Position numbers and translations under genes: made by a program. Source: DATEMK01 sp035275625 (GTDB lineage: Bacteria > Bacteroidota > Bacteroidia > AKYH767-A > OLB10). Taken from it: DNA of 13,442 bases. The notes under the pieces were generated by a model. The model worked only from the letters and a program-made list of their open reading frames with translations, did no database searches and had not been told where the DNA came from. Below are positions 1-7,043 of this stretch, in pieces (positions within the stretch are counted from its first letter, which is position 1; every line of letters begins with the position of its first letter). The stretch covers positions 1 through 13,442 of the forward strand of contig DATEMK010000238.1 of the NCBI GenBank assembly GCA_035275625.1, written 5' to 3'.

Positions 1-1
1 C

Positions 2-142
2 TTACATGAAAAATTTTCATCCGCAGAATTTGAAGTGTTTTTAGAAAAGGATAATTTTAAAGAGTTCAATATTGTAATGATGGCTGAAACCGGTAACGCA
101 GCCAAACCCGGTGAATGTTTAAATAAAAGAGGATCATTATAA
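2..142 (+). CDS. 3' end of an unrecognised gene (partial)
   Basis: An open frame enters from the left edge and ends at TAA 140-142, giving 46 visible codons. The tail has a mixed acidic/aromatic stretch (FEVFLEKDNFKEFNIV) and ends in TGNAAKPGECLNKRGSL. I do not recognise the family, and no complete domain is visible. That the frame is real is supported by Bacteroidota-like codon use and by a strong intrinsic terminator whose stem begins at the stop codon. The gene therefore ends its transcription unit here and is not co-transcribed with the response regulator downstream. Function cannot be assigned from this fragment. Confidence 0.72.
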   Translation, partial: LHEKFSSAEFEVFLEKDNFKEFNIVMMAETGNAAKPGECLNKRGSL

Positions 143-183
143 AAGCGGTTATCCACCCGGACGGATGACCGCTTTTGTTTTTT
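141..183 (+). terminator. Strong intrinsic terminator
   Basis: A 14-bp stem pairs 141-154 (AAAAGCGGTTATCC) with 163-176 (GGATGACCGCTTTT), with a single T-G wobble. The loop is 8 nt (155-162) and a run of T residues follows (178-183). The A-rich left arm pairs with the first T residues, so it may also work in the opposite direction. It overlaps the stop codon of the upstream partial gene. Confidence 0.9.
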
Positions 184-212
184 ACACCTGCCATTTAAAA
201 ATTAATAATTCA

Positions 213-220
213 TACTTTTG
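213..220 (+). promoter_or_regulatory. Candidate -7 element for the response regulator
   Basis: TACTTTTG matches the Bacteroidota -7 consensus TAnnTTTG exactly. It lies 40 bp before the ATG at 261, implying a leader of about 35 nt. There is no good -33 TTTG; only CTG at 188-190 is near the expected place. A second exact match at 248-255 is too close to the start codon to be the likelier site. Confidence 0.5.
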
Positions 221-260
221 TATGACAGCAATTTGAATAAATCTCCGTAATTTTGTTTAT

Positions 261-914
261 ATGATAACTACAGACACAAAAAAGAAAAAAATTAAAGTTG
301 CAATTATTGAAGACCATCATGACATCAGGCAGGGAATGGCGTTTCTTATCAACAGCGATCCTGATTTTGAAGCAACTTTATATCCGAATGCAGAAGACGC
401 ATTAAAAAAATTTAAAACCGATAAGCCCGATGTGGTGCTCATGGATATTAACCTTCCGGGCATGAATGGAATAGAATGTACAAAACTGATAAAACAGAAT
501 TACCCTTCCATCCATATTATGATGTGCACCGTTTATGAAGATGATGAAAAAATTTTTAATGCCCTTTCTGCAGGGGCAAGCGGCTATATGTTAAAGCGCG
601 CTGCAGGGGATAACCTTATAGATTCCATTCGTGATCTTAATAATGGAGGCTCGCCTATGAGCGCTGCCATTGCCCGCAAAGTAGTTGCTTTTTTCCAGCG
701 CAAGACTTCTTCTGAAAATGCATTGCTCACAGGCCGTGAAAATGAAATATTGGATCTTCTTGCAGAAGGTTACCGCAACAAGGATATTGCCGACAAACTT
801 TGTGTGAGTGTCAATACCATTCGCACGCATATCTATCATATTTATGAAAAGCTTCATGTTCAAAACAGGGTTGAAGCGCTTAATAAAACGGGCAGAAGCA
901 CTTTTCCTCACTAA
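261..914 (+). CDS. NarL/FixJ-family two-component response regulator
   Basis: This 217-residue cytoplasmic transcription regulator has a receiver domain (about residues 11-125) and a LuxR-type helix-turn-helix (about 154-210). The receiver has the acidic pocket E17-D18, phospho-acceptor D62 (in VVLMDINLPGMNG), switch residue T90 and conserved K112 (in GYMLK). The output domain has the LuxR pattern LTGRENEIL, NKDIADKLCVSVNTIRTHI and IYEKLHVQNRVEAL. Length and spacing are normal for the family, so phosphorylation should trigger dimerisation and DNA binding. No histidine kinase is in the window, so partner and signal are unknown. The start is preceded by an AT-rich leader without a Shine-Dalgarno, as is usual in Bacteroidota. 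The N-terminus carries a lysine run (KKKKIK). Target genes cannot be inferred; control of the nearby export genes is possible but unsupported. Confidence 0.95.
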   Translation: MITTDTKKKKIKVAIIEDHHDIRQGMAFLINSDPDFEATLYPNAEDALKKFKTDKPDVVLMDINLPGMNGIECTKLIKQNYPSIHIMMCTVYEDDEKIFNALSAGASGYMLKRAAGDNLIDSIRDLNNGGSPMSAAIARKVVAFFQRKTSSENALLTGRENEILDLLAEGYRNKDIADKLCVSVNTIRTHIYHIYEKLHVQNRVEALNKTGRSTFPH

Positions 915-931
915 TCCTGTTCATTTATGGC

Positions 932-949
932 ATGAAAAATTTTTTTCAT
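932..949 (+). terminator. Weak AT-only hairpin after the response regulator
   Basis: ATGAAAAA (932-939) and TTTTTCAT (942-949) form an inverted repeat with almost no loop, followed by A/T-rich sequence including a T7 run at about 961-967. It has no GC core, so it is a poor terminator. I list it only as the best candidate in the 120-bp gap before the next gene. Confidence 0.25.
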
Positions 950-1034
950 AAAATGAAACTTTTTTTATTTTTATCAAGTAATAATAATCCGATAACAGTA
1001 TCTCCCAATATTTAATTGAACTGTTTTTACACTC

Positions 1035-1259
1035 ATGGACAGATTAAAAAAACCAGGAAAAAATTCCGTGCAGAAAAAAAACGGAACTCCTTATGAAGAC
1101 GGTGAACTGCCGTTGAAAAAACTGCCAGGCAAAAAGAAAGACAAAAACTGGAAAAATCATTTGCTTGACAAAGATGAAGATGATATCATTGATTTATCTT
1201 CGCTTGAAGATTTCAAAGGCTTCGAAGATTCCCCCTCCGAAGATGAGGATGATTTATAA
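1035..1259 (+). CDS. Small charged hypothetical protein, probably disordered
   Basis: A 74-residue protein that I cannot assign to a family. The first half is strongly basic (many lysines, including KKLPGKKKDKNWK). The second half is strongly acidic (DKDEDDIIDLSSLEDF, then DSPSEDEDDL). There is no signal peptide, membrane helix or cysteine, and composition suggests an unstructured, bipolar protein. Possible roles such as nucleic-acid or ribosome binding through the basic half are guesses. Codon use fits the neighbours, and the frame is isolated between the response regulator and the convergent anmK. Start ATG 1035 is the first in-frame ATG, and no clear Shine-Dalgarno is visible. Confidence 0.7.
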   Translation: MDRLKKPGKNSVQKKNGTPYEDGELPLKKLPGKKKDKNWKNHLLDKDEDDIIDLSSLEDFKGFEDSPSEDEDDL

Positions 1260-1265
1260 ATCATC
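1248..1265. terminator. 18-bp perfect palindrome at convergent gene ends
   Basis: GATGATTTATAAATCATC is a perfect palindrome spanning the TAA stop (1257-1259) of the small hypothetical gene, 28 bp from the stop of convergent anmK. It lacks an adjacent T-run on either strand, and a hairpin would need an AT-rich loop. A role as a weak bidirectional terminator is plausible only from its position; chance within an Asp/GAT-rich 3' end is also possible. Confidence 0.3.
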
Positions 1266-1293
1266 ATATCGGAATTCAGCCTGACTTTTTTGT

Positions 1294-2427
1294 TTAACCC
1301 GCAGCATAAATTGTTCCGCTAATGCTGTCTTTCACTGCTCCCGTAACCGAGCACAAAACATTCATTTCCTTTCTTGCCCTGAGCACCCCAAGAAAAGCGA
1401 ATATTAATGCTTCTTTAAAATCAATAATTTCTTTTGAAGGAATTTCAACACGGATGATTTTTGATTTTGGGCTTTTTTTCAAACACTCTTTAATGTTTTG
1501 AAGCAAGAATCCATTATGTGCGCCTCCCCCGCTAACCAGGATGCTCTTTCCCGGTTTGGATTCAATTTTTATTGAAGCCGCAATCTGAATTGCAATATGC
1601 TCACAAAAGGTCCGCAGACGGTCATTCAATGGAATGGACGAATCTGAAATAAGTGATTCACAATTTTTAAGATACCATTCTTTGCCAATAGATTTAGGAG
1701 GAGACTTGCGATAATAATCAAGTCCGTTTAATTTGTTAAAAAGCGCATTGTTGATCTTTCCTTTAGCGGCAAGCGCCCCGTTTTTATCAAAGCTCAATTT
1801 TGCTTCTGAAGCCAGCTTATTTAATGCCATGTTTACAGGGCAAATATCAAATGCAATTCTTTTATTGCCTCTTTCAAACGAAATATTTGCAATGCCTCCG
1901 AGATTCAAGCAAAAATCATATTCATAAAACAATAAACGGTCTCCTATTGGCACCAGGGGAGCGCCTTGTCCTCCAAGTGCAACATCTTTCGTTCGAAAAT
2001 CACAAACTGTTTCGATGTTTGTTATTGCTGCAATTTGGGCTCCATCACCTATCTGGCTGGTAAACCCATTTTCAGGCTGGTGAAAAACCGTATGTCCATG
2101 TGAGCTGATTAAATCAGGCCTGATCTTATTTTTTGAAATAAATTTTTTAACAAGAATTCCGAAATGTTTTCCTAATTCAACATCCGTTTTTACAAAAGAC
2201 AAAGCATCTGCATGATGAAGGCTTTGCAACCTGTTTTTCCATTCTTTATTATACTCAGCCGTTTCAGCGTTTAAAATAGTAAATTTCCATTCCGCGCCCT
2301 TTTCTCCTTCACTGCTGCAAGTAAACTTGCAAAAAGCTATATCTACCCCATCAAGTGAGGTTCCTGACATGATGCCGATCACCTTATATTCCGTATAATT
2401 TTTCAAATCAATGTTTTTAAAAATCAA
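1294..2427 (-). CDS. anmK: Anhydro-N-acetylmuramic acid kinase
   Basis: Converts 1,6-anhydro-N-acetylmuramic acid plus ATP and water to MurNAc-6-phosphate, a cytoplasmic step in recycling peptidoglycan fragments. Of 377 residues, the diagnostic ones are the ATP-binding VIGIMSGTSLDGVD (GTSLDG at 22-27), DFRTKDVALGGQGAPLVP, CLNLGGIANISF, FDICPVN with probable catalytic D194, VSGGGAHN, and the C-terminal SVTGAV. Length is normal. There is no ATG at the 5' end: the frame begins at TTG 2427 or, more like homologues in length before VIG, at TTG 2406 (giving KNYTEYKVIG after Met). An in-frame stop lies at 2452-2454, and the first in-frame ATG falls inside the ATP-binding motif, so a TTG start is required unless there is a sequence error. 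A weak -7-like TAATCTTG sits at 2447-2454 on the minus strand. The gene is divergent from the acyl-CoA dehydrogenase and convergent with the small hypothetical gene. Confidence 0.95.
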   Translation of the reverse strand: MIFKNIDLKNYTEYKVIGIMSGTSLDGVDIAFCKFTCSSEGEKGAEWKFTILNAETAEYNKEWKNRLQSLHHADALSFVKTDVELGKHFGILVKKFISKNKIRPDLISSHGHTVFHQPENGFTSQIGDGAQIAAITNIETVCDFRTKDVALGGQGAPLVPIGDRLLFYEYDFCLNLGGIANISFERGNKRIAFDICPVNMALNKLASEAKLSFDKNGALAAKGKINNALFNKLNGLDYYRKSPPKSIGKEWYLKNCESLISDSSIPLNDRLRTFCEHIAIQIAASIKIESKPGKSILVSGGGAHNGFLLQNIKECLKKSPKSKIIRVEIPSKEIIDFKEALIFAFLGVLRARKEMNVLCSVTGAVKDSISGTIYAAG

Positions 2428-2461
2428 ATCTTCACAATAATTAGCACAAGATTAAAAAATT

Positions 2462-2479
2462 TTCTGATTTTGGTCAGAA
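2462..2479. promoter_or_regulatory. Inverted repeat between divergent promoters, operator candidate
   Basis: TTCTGA (2462-2467) and TCAGAA (2474-2479) are perfect 6-bp arms around a 6-nt spacer (TTTTGG). The repeat overlaps the only -33-like TTG (2470-2472) of the acyl-CoA dehydrogenase promoter. It also lies just upstream of the weak -7-like element of anmK. The geometry suits a dimeric regulator controlling both directions, but the site is seen once and no regulator gene is nearby. Confidence 0.35.
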
Positions 2480-2495
2480 TAAGGGGTTAAAAATC

Positions 2496-2503
2496 TAACT
2501 TTG
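2496..2503 (+). promoter_or_regulatory. -7 element for the acyl-CoA dehydrogenase
   Basis: TAACTTTG matches TAnnTTTG exactly. It lies 24 bp before ATG 2528, implying a leader of roughly 15-20 nt. The nearest -33-like TTG is at 2470-2472, giving a spacer of 23 bp, slightly longer than ideal. This also argues that the upstream TTG at 2501, which is inside the element, is not the start codon. Confidence 0.55.
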
Positions 2504-2527
2504 TCAATTCTGAAAAACCCCCGATTT

Positions 2528-3670
2528 ATGCAGTTTGAACTTACTGAAGAACAATTAATGATTCGCAAAGCAGCACGGGATTTTGCGCAGGCGGAATTGT
2601 TACCCGGTGTAATTGAGCGCGATGAACAGCAGAAGTTTCCAAAGGAACAGGTAAAAAAGCTTGGAGAACTGGGATTCCTGGGCATGATGGTTAACCCCAA
2701 ATATGGCGGAGGCGGCATGGACACTGTCAGCTACGTGCTGGCAATGGAAGAGATTTCAAAGGTGGATGCTTCTGCCTCTGTCGTGATGTCAGTGAATAAC
2801 TCACTTGTTTGCTGGGGTATTGAAAAATACGGAAATGAAGAGCAGAAGCAAAAGTACCTGGTGCCCCTTGCCAAAGGTGAAGTTATTGGCGCTTTTTGCC
2901 TTTCGGAGCCCGAAGCGGGTTCTGATGCAACTTCACAGCAGACTACTGCAATAGATAAAGGAGACCATTATTTACTGAACGGCACAAAAAACTGGATTAC
3001 TAATGGAGGCACTGCTTCTGTCCATCTTGTAATGGCACAAACGGATGCAAGCAAAAACTCAAGGGGAATAAATTGCTTAATCGTTGAGAAAGACATGCCG
3101 GGTTTTACGGTGGGACCTAAAGAAAATAAGTTGGGAATAAGAGGCAGCGATACACATTCGCTCATGTTTTCAGATGTAAAAGTTCCCAAAGCAAACAGGA
3201 TTGGAGAAGACGGATTCGGGTTTAAGTTTGCCATGAAAACCCTCGAAGGCGGACGCATCGGCATTGCCGCACAGGCATTAGGTATTGCCTCTGGCGCGTA
3301 TGAACTGGCGCTGAAATATTCCAAAGAACGCAAAGCATTCGGGAAAGAAATCAGCCAGCACCAGGCGATCCAGTTTAAACTCGCTGATATGGCGACTTTG
3401 ATTGATGCTTCAAGGCTGCTTTGTTTAAAAGCGGCTGCATTAAAAGATGATAATAAAAATTACTCTCTTGCAGCCTCCATGGCAAAACTTTTTGCTTCGA
3501 AAGTAGCAATGGACACCGCCATTGAAGCAGTACAGATTCATGGAGGCTATGGCTACGTAAAAGATTTTCATGTGGAGCGGATGATGCGCGATGCTAAAAT
3601 CACCCAGATTTATGAAGGGACATCAGAAGTGCAGAAGATTGTTATTGCACGAAGCCTGCTTAAAGACTAA
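2528..3670 (+). CDS. Acyl-CoA dehydrogenase (short-chain/butyryl-CoA type)
   Basis: FAD flavoprotein that oxidises acyl-CoA to trans-2-enoyl-CoA in beta-oxidation or branched-chain amino acid breakdown, passing electrons to electron-transfer flavoprotein. The 380 residues cover the whole family: an N-terminal helical domain starting MQFELTEEQLMIRKAARDFA, a middle beta domain with signature GAFCLSEPEAGSD, and a C-terminal helical domain with QIHGGYGYVKDFHVERMMRD. The catalytic base is predicted to be E363 in QIYEGTSEVQ, the position used by short/medium-chain enzymes rather than by isovaleryl-CoA dehydrogenase. ATG 2528 is chosen because it gives the standard family N-terminus; an in-frame TTG at 2501 would add nine unsupported residues. 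Substrate chain length cannot be settled by reading. No ETF or thiolase gene is adjacent. Confidence 0.95.
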   Translation: MQFELTEEQLMIRKAARDFAQAELLPGVIERDEQQKFPKEQVKKLGELGFLGMMVNPKYGGGGMDTVSYVLAMEEISKVDASASVVMSVNNSLVCWGIEKYGNEEQKQKYLVPLAKGEVIGAFCLSEPEAGSDATSQQTTAIDKGDHYLLNGTKNWITNGGTASVHLVMAQTDASKNSRGINCLIVEKDMPGFTVGPKENKLGIRGSDTHSLMFSDVKVPKANRIGEDGFGFKFAMKTLEGGRIGIAAQALGIASGAYELALKYSKERKAFGKEISQHQAIQFKLADMATLIDASRLLCLKAAALKDDNKNYSLAASMAKLFASKVAMDTAIEAVQIHGGYGYVKDFHVERMMRDAKITQIYEGTSEVQKIVIARSLLKD

Positions 3671-3708
3671 AGATTAATTCAGAAATAAGATATTTTCAAA
3701 TACTCTAA

Positions 3709-4515
3709 ATGGTTAAACGTGCGCTCATTTTATTTTCGGTTCTGGCAGTTATATGCTCCTGCACCCCTCAGAAAAAATTGATCTATTTCCAGGATCCTGT
3801 TCCCGGCTCATCAACCAATAAGAAGAAGGCTTTACCGGGAGATAAGGAAAGCGCCTCAACGCCTGATTTTGAATTAAAAATTTATCCGCAGGATATTCTG
3901 TCCATCCAGCTTTTTACAATTAATCCCGATGCAATGCCCGGTATCAGCACCTCTGTTGATAAACAAATCATTGATAACCGTACCGCTTATGAAAAAGGCT
4001 TTATTGTAAATACCCAGGGCGATGTTGATCTGCCGCTTATCGGTTCTGTACATCTCGGGGGGCTGACGCTCGCTGTTGCCAAAGACAGCCTGATCAACCG
4101 TTTCAAGCAGTATGTAGACGAACCGGTTGTGGTGATAAAAAAATTAAGCTTTAAAATTACTATACTTGGTGAAGTGGCCAAGCCCGGTTTATATTATATT
4201 CCCAATGAGAAAATGACATTCACCGAAGCGCTCGGAATGGTGGGCGATCTGACTATTTATGGAGACAGGACCGATATCAGAATTTTCAGAAAAGGCGACA
4301 ACAATGAACTGAAAGAGATCAAAGTGGACCTGACTTCACAGGATATTCTCGCTCCTGAAAACCGTTATGTGCAGCAGGATGATCTGATTTATGTAAAAGC
4401 CATAAAAAGAAAGGCGCTGGCAAACATAAACCCCGCATTGGTTGTCATAACTTCCCTGGTTTCTACAACTGTAATCACCATTGCTCTGATATTAAGGCTC
4501 AATAACGGCAATTAA
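3709..4515 (+). CDS. Wza-type polysaccharide export lipoprotein
   Basis: Predicted outer-membrane component of a capsule or exopolysaccharide export channel. The 268 residues start with a lipoprotein signal peptide (ALILFSVLAVICSC), with lipidated cysteine predicted at C18, then the common Bacteroidota motif KKLIYFQDP. A Poly_export domain follows (about 54-143, from FELKIYPQDILSIQLF), then a SLBB domain starting around 149 (ITILGEVAKPGLYYIP). A C-terminal hydrophobic helix (about 241-264) probably inserts in the outer membrane like the Wza C-terminal helix. Only one SLBB domain is seen, where E. coli Wza has more; the shorter form is usual in this phylum. The Wzc-like kinase is 76 bp downstream on the same strand, the classic pairing, so an operon is likely. 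I see no clear promoter in the 38-bp gap after the dehydrogenase, so read-through from there is possible. Confidence 0.93.
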   Translation: MVKRALILFSVLAVICSCTPQKKLIYFQDPVPGSSTNKKKALPGDKESASTPDFELKIYPQDILSIQLFTINPDAMPGISTSVDKQIIDNRTAYEKGFIVNTQGDVDLPLIGSVHLGGLTLAVAKDSLINRFKQYVDEPVVVIKKLSFKITILGEVAKPGLYYIPNEKMTFTEALGMVGDLTIYGDRTDIRIFRKGDNNELKEIKVDLTSQDILAPENRYVQQDDLIYVKAIKRKALANINPALVVITSLVSTTVITIALILRLNNGN

Positions 4516-4528
4516 TAAAAAAAATTCA

Positions 4529-4583
4529 GCTGATGGCTTTTAGTCATTAGCAATAACCAATAGCTAATAACCAACAGCTAAAC
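4529..4583 (+). repeat. Hairpin and degenerate tandem repeat between the export genes
   Basis: GCTGATG (4529-4535) can pair with CATTAGC (4545-4551) around a 9-nt loop, with one wobble. The following DNA is an imperfect 13-14-bp tandem repeat: AGCAATAACCAAT (4549-4561), AGCTAATAACCAAC (4562-4575), AGCTAAAC (4576-4583). It lies immediately before the kinase start codon and could influence its translation or expression relative to the exporter. It resembles simple AGCTAAT-type filler in Bacteroidota intergenic regions; a function is not shown. Confidence 0.5.
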
Positions 4584-4591
4584 ATTTGAAA

Positions 4592-7012
4592 ATGGAATCT
4601 GATTCAAAATCCGGAATAGTAAAAGGGAAAATAAATTCTGACGAGATTGATTTGAGTTTCGTAATGAAAGAACTCAAAAAACATTGGCGTTACTTTCCGG
4701 TTGCGTTGATTACTCTCCTGGTGCTAGCGTTTCTTTACTTAAAATTCTTTTTGCCAACGTATGAAGCAGCTTCCAGTATTTTGATTGAAGAATCTTCTGC
4801 CAAGGATCCTGCTAAAAGCATTGAAAATATTTTATCAGGCGATCTGCTGGGATCCACCACAAGTGTTCCCACAGAAATCGGAGTTTTACAATCGAAAACG
4901 GTTTTACAGGGATGCATTGATGAACTCGGCCTGCAGGTAAGTTATTTTAATACTTCTTCTTTTCCTCAAATTCCTTTGTATAAGAAGGAGCCATTTAATG
5001 TAACCTTTGATTCCCTGCACAGCTCTTTTTACAATATTCCTTTCGAAGTAAAGATTATTGACCCGAAACATTATGAGCTTTCGGTGGAAGCGGATGACAA
5101 TTTTGTTGCTGACTATTCCTTTTCCGAAAAACATGAATTCGGAGAAAAAATAACTACGCGGTATTTTATAATTACACTAAACAGGAATACAGAGATTCCT
5201 GACAGTTCCCTGGAAAGCGACTATGAATTTATCATCAATTCTTCGGTTTTCCAGATTTCCAATATGCAGGCTATTTTAAAAACAGAGGCAATTGACAAGG
5301 ATGCCGATATTATTTCACTTTCTTATTCAGATAATGTGCCGCAGCGGGCCGTGGATATTTTAAATGCCATCATGAAAGTTTACATTGATCTTGACGTAAA
5401 AGATAAAGCCGAAATTGCTTCTTTGACTTTGAAATTCGTAGATCAGCAATTAGAGTCCACTAATAAAGAATTGAGCATGGTCGAACGTGACTTGCAGGAT
5501 TTTAAAGAACAGCATAAGACCGTTGATTTAGGAGAAGAAGCAAAAGCGGTGCTTGAAAAAATCAGCACCGTTGAAACCGACAGGGTGAAAAATGACATTG
5601 AAATGAAGTCATTGGATAACCTGCTTGGATATATATCAAGCAATAAGGATCTTACCTCCATGGCGCCTTCCAGTCTCGGTATTCCGGATCCCCTTCTCGT
5701 TAGCCTGATTCAGCAATACCAGGAACAGCAGGCAAAAAGAAAAAGCCTTTCTTACGGAATGAAAAATGATGCGCCCACCTTAAGAATACTCGATCAGCAA
5801 ATTGCCGATACTAAAGCATCCCTGCTGGAAAACATAAAGTCCATTCAAAAAAACATGAATGTGGCTAACCAGTCCTTGAACCAGCAGATAGCCGGTTTTG
5901 GGGGATACATTCAAAAAGTTCCCGGAACTCAAAAGGAACTTTTAGCCATTCAGCGAAAGGTGGAAGTAAATCAGAACATATATGTTTTCCTGCTTCAGAA
6001 AAAAGCCGAAACCAGCATTGCTAAAGCAACAGTGGTTTCGGATAATAAAGTGCTTGACGCTGCCACTCTTGAAAATTATGGCTTTCCTGTTGCGCCTAAT
6101 AAAAAGATGATCATAGTGGTGGTTATTTTGCTTTCTTTTATTATTCCAACCGGAATAATATTCATTAAAAATGTTTCTAGGACAACTATCAGCAACAGGG
6201 AGGAAATTGCTAAGTTAACCTCTATTCCCGTTCTTGGTATAGTGGGACATTTGAATAAGTCAGACAATCTTATTGTGCATCACAAGCCAAAATCTGCAAT
6301 AGCAGAAGCTTTCCGTTCGATAAGAACCAACCTGCAGTTTTTCGGAACACATGAAAAAAAGAAGATTATATTGATCACCTCATCCGTGGGAAGTGAAGGC
6401 AAATCATTTTTCTCCATCAATCTTGCTTCTGTTCTTGCCCTGCAAAACAGTAAGGTTGTAATAGTAGGTTTGGATTTAAGAAAACCTAAGATTTACCAGG
6501 ATTTTAATCTTTCAAACCAGGCTGGAATCAGCAGTTATCTCATTGGCAAAAAAAGTATTGACGAAATCCTCCAAAAAACAAAATTTGAGAACCTTGATGT
6601 CATCACTGCCGGGCCTATTCCCCCGAACCCTGCCGAACTCATTTCTAAAAAAGAAATGCAGACATTGTTTGATGATCTTTCCGCGCGCTATGATTATGTT
6701 ATAGTAGATACTCCTCCCTTAGGAATTGTGTCTGATGCTTTCATCCTGATGAATCATTCTCATATCAATATTTATATCATCCGTGAAAATTATTCAAAGC
6801 ACGAATTCATCCGTTCGCTCAATGACCTTTATGAAGAAGATAAATTAAAAAATATCTGCATTGTACTCAATGATTCTGATTTCAGGCGTGCTTACGGCTA
6901 CGGCTACGGACATAATTACGGGTACCTCAATAACGGTTCCGGGTACTATGACGAGGACCATGCTCAGCTGCCTTTTTTCAAAAGGATTTTTAAAAAGAAA
7001 ACGGAAACTTAA
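4592..7012 (+). CDS. Wzc-type polysaccharide co-polymerase / BY-family tyrosine kinase
   Basis: Inner-membrane protein of 806 residues controlling polysaccharide chain length and export with the Wza-like partner. Order: Wzz domain with a first membrane helix (about 35-54), a long periplasmic part with coiled-coil segments (Ser/Glu/Lys-rich helices about 280-430) and a GNVR-like stretch (PGTQKELLAIQRKVEVNQNIY), a second helix (about 505-528), then the cytoplasmic kinase. The kinase has the oligomerisation motif E572-x2-R575-x2-R578, Walker A SSVGSEGKS (597-605), Walker A' VGLDLRKP (G626-P632) and Walker B VIVDTPP (D706). A tyrosine cluster at 768-786 has seven Tyr, the autophosphorylation tail. 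The first Asp of the usual A' DxD is Gly, while D628 and R630 are kept; I recall this variant as common in Bacteroidota. ATG 4592 is preferred over TTG 4586. Confidence 0.94.
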   Translation: MESDSKSGIVKGKINSDEIDLSFVMKELKKHWRYFPVALITLLVLAFLYLKFFLPTYEAASSILIEESSAKDPAKSIENILSGDLLGSTTSVPTEIGVLQSKTVLQGCIDELGLQVSYFNTSSFPQIPLYKKEPFNVTFDSLHSSFYNIPFEVKIIDPKHYELSVEADDNFVADYSFSEKHEFGEKITTRYFIITLNRNTEIPDSSLESDYEFIINSSVFQISNMQAILKTEAIDKDADIISLSYSDNVPQRAVDILNAIMKVYIDLDVKDKAEIASLTLKFVDQQLESTNKELSMVERDLQDFKEQHKTVDLGEEAKAVLEKISTVETDRVKNDIEMKSLDNLLGYISSNKDLTSMAPSSLGIPDPLLVSLIQQYQEQQAKRKSLSYGMKNDAPTLRILDQQIADTKASLLENIKSIQKNMNVANQSLNQQIAGFGGYIQKVPGTQKELLAIQRKVEVNQNIYVFLLQKKAETSIAKATVVSDNKVLDAATLENYGFPVAPNKKMIIVVVILLSFIIPTGIIFIKNVSRTTISNREEIAKLTSIPVLGIVGHLNKSDNLIVHHKPKSAIAEAFRSIRTNLQFFGTHEKKKIILITSSVGSEGKSFFSINLASVLALQNSKVVIVGLDLRKPKIYQDFNLSNQAGISSYLIGKKSIDEILQKTKFENLDVITAGPIPPNPAELISKKEMQTLFDDLSARYDYVIVDTPPLGIVSDAFILMNHSHINIYIIRENYSKHEFIRSLNDLYEEDKLKNICIVLNDSDFRRAYGYGYGHNYGYLNNGSGYYDEDHAQLPFFKRIFKKKTET

Positions 7013-7043
7013 TCGTATTAGTTTTATCTAAAATATCACCCCA

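Noticed and set aside
248..255. Second exact TAnnTTTG match (TAATTTTG) before the response regulator
   Set aside because: It ends 5 bp before the start codon, which would give a leaderless mRNA, and the TTTG upstream is only 12 bp away; the element at 213-220 fits better.
591..911. 106-codon minus-strand ORF opposite the response regulator
   Set aside because: It is the antisense shadow of a clear receiver/HTH gene, its protein shows no domain, and it has no promoter.
2501..2527. Upstream TTG start extending the acyl-CoA dehydrogenase by nine residues
   Set aside because: ATG 2528 gives the standard family N-terminus and the TTG lies inside the predicted -7 promoter element.
4586..4591. TTG start two codons before the Wzc-like ATG
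   Set aside because: ATG 4592 is adjacent and there is no reason to prefer a rare start.
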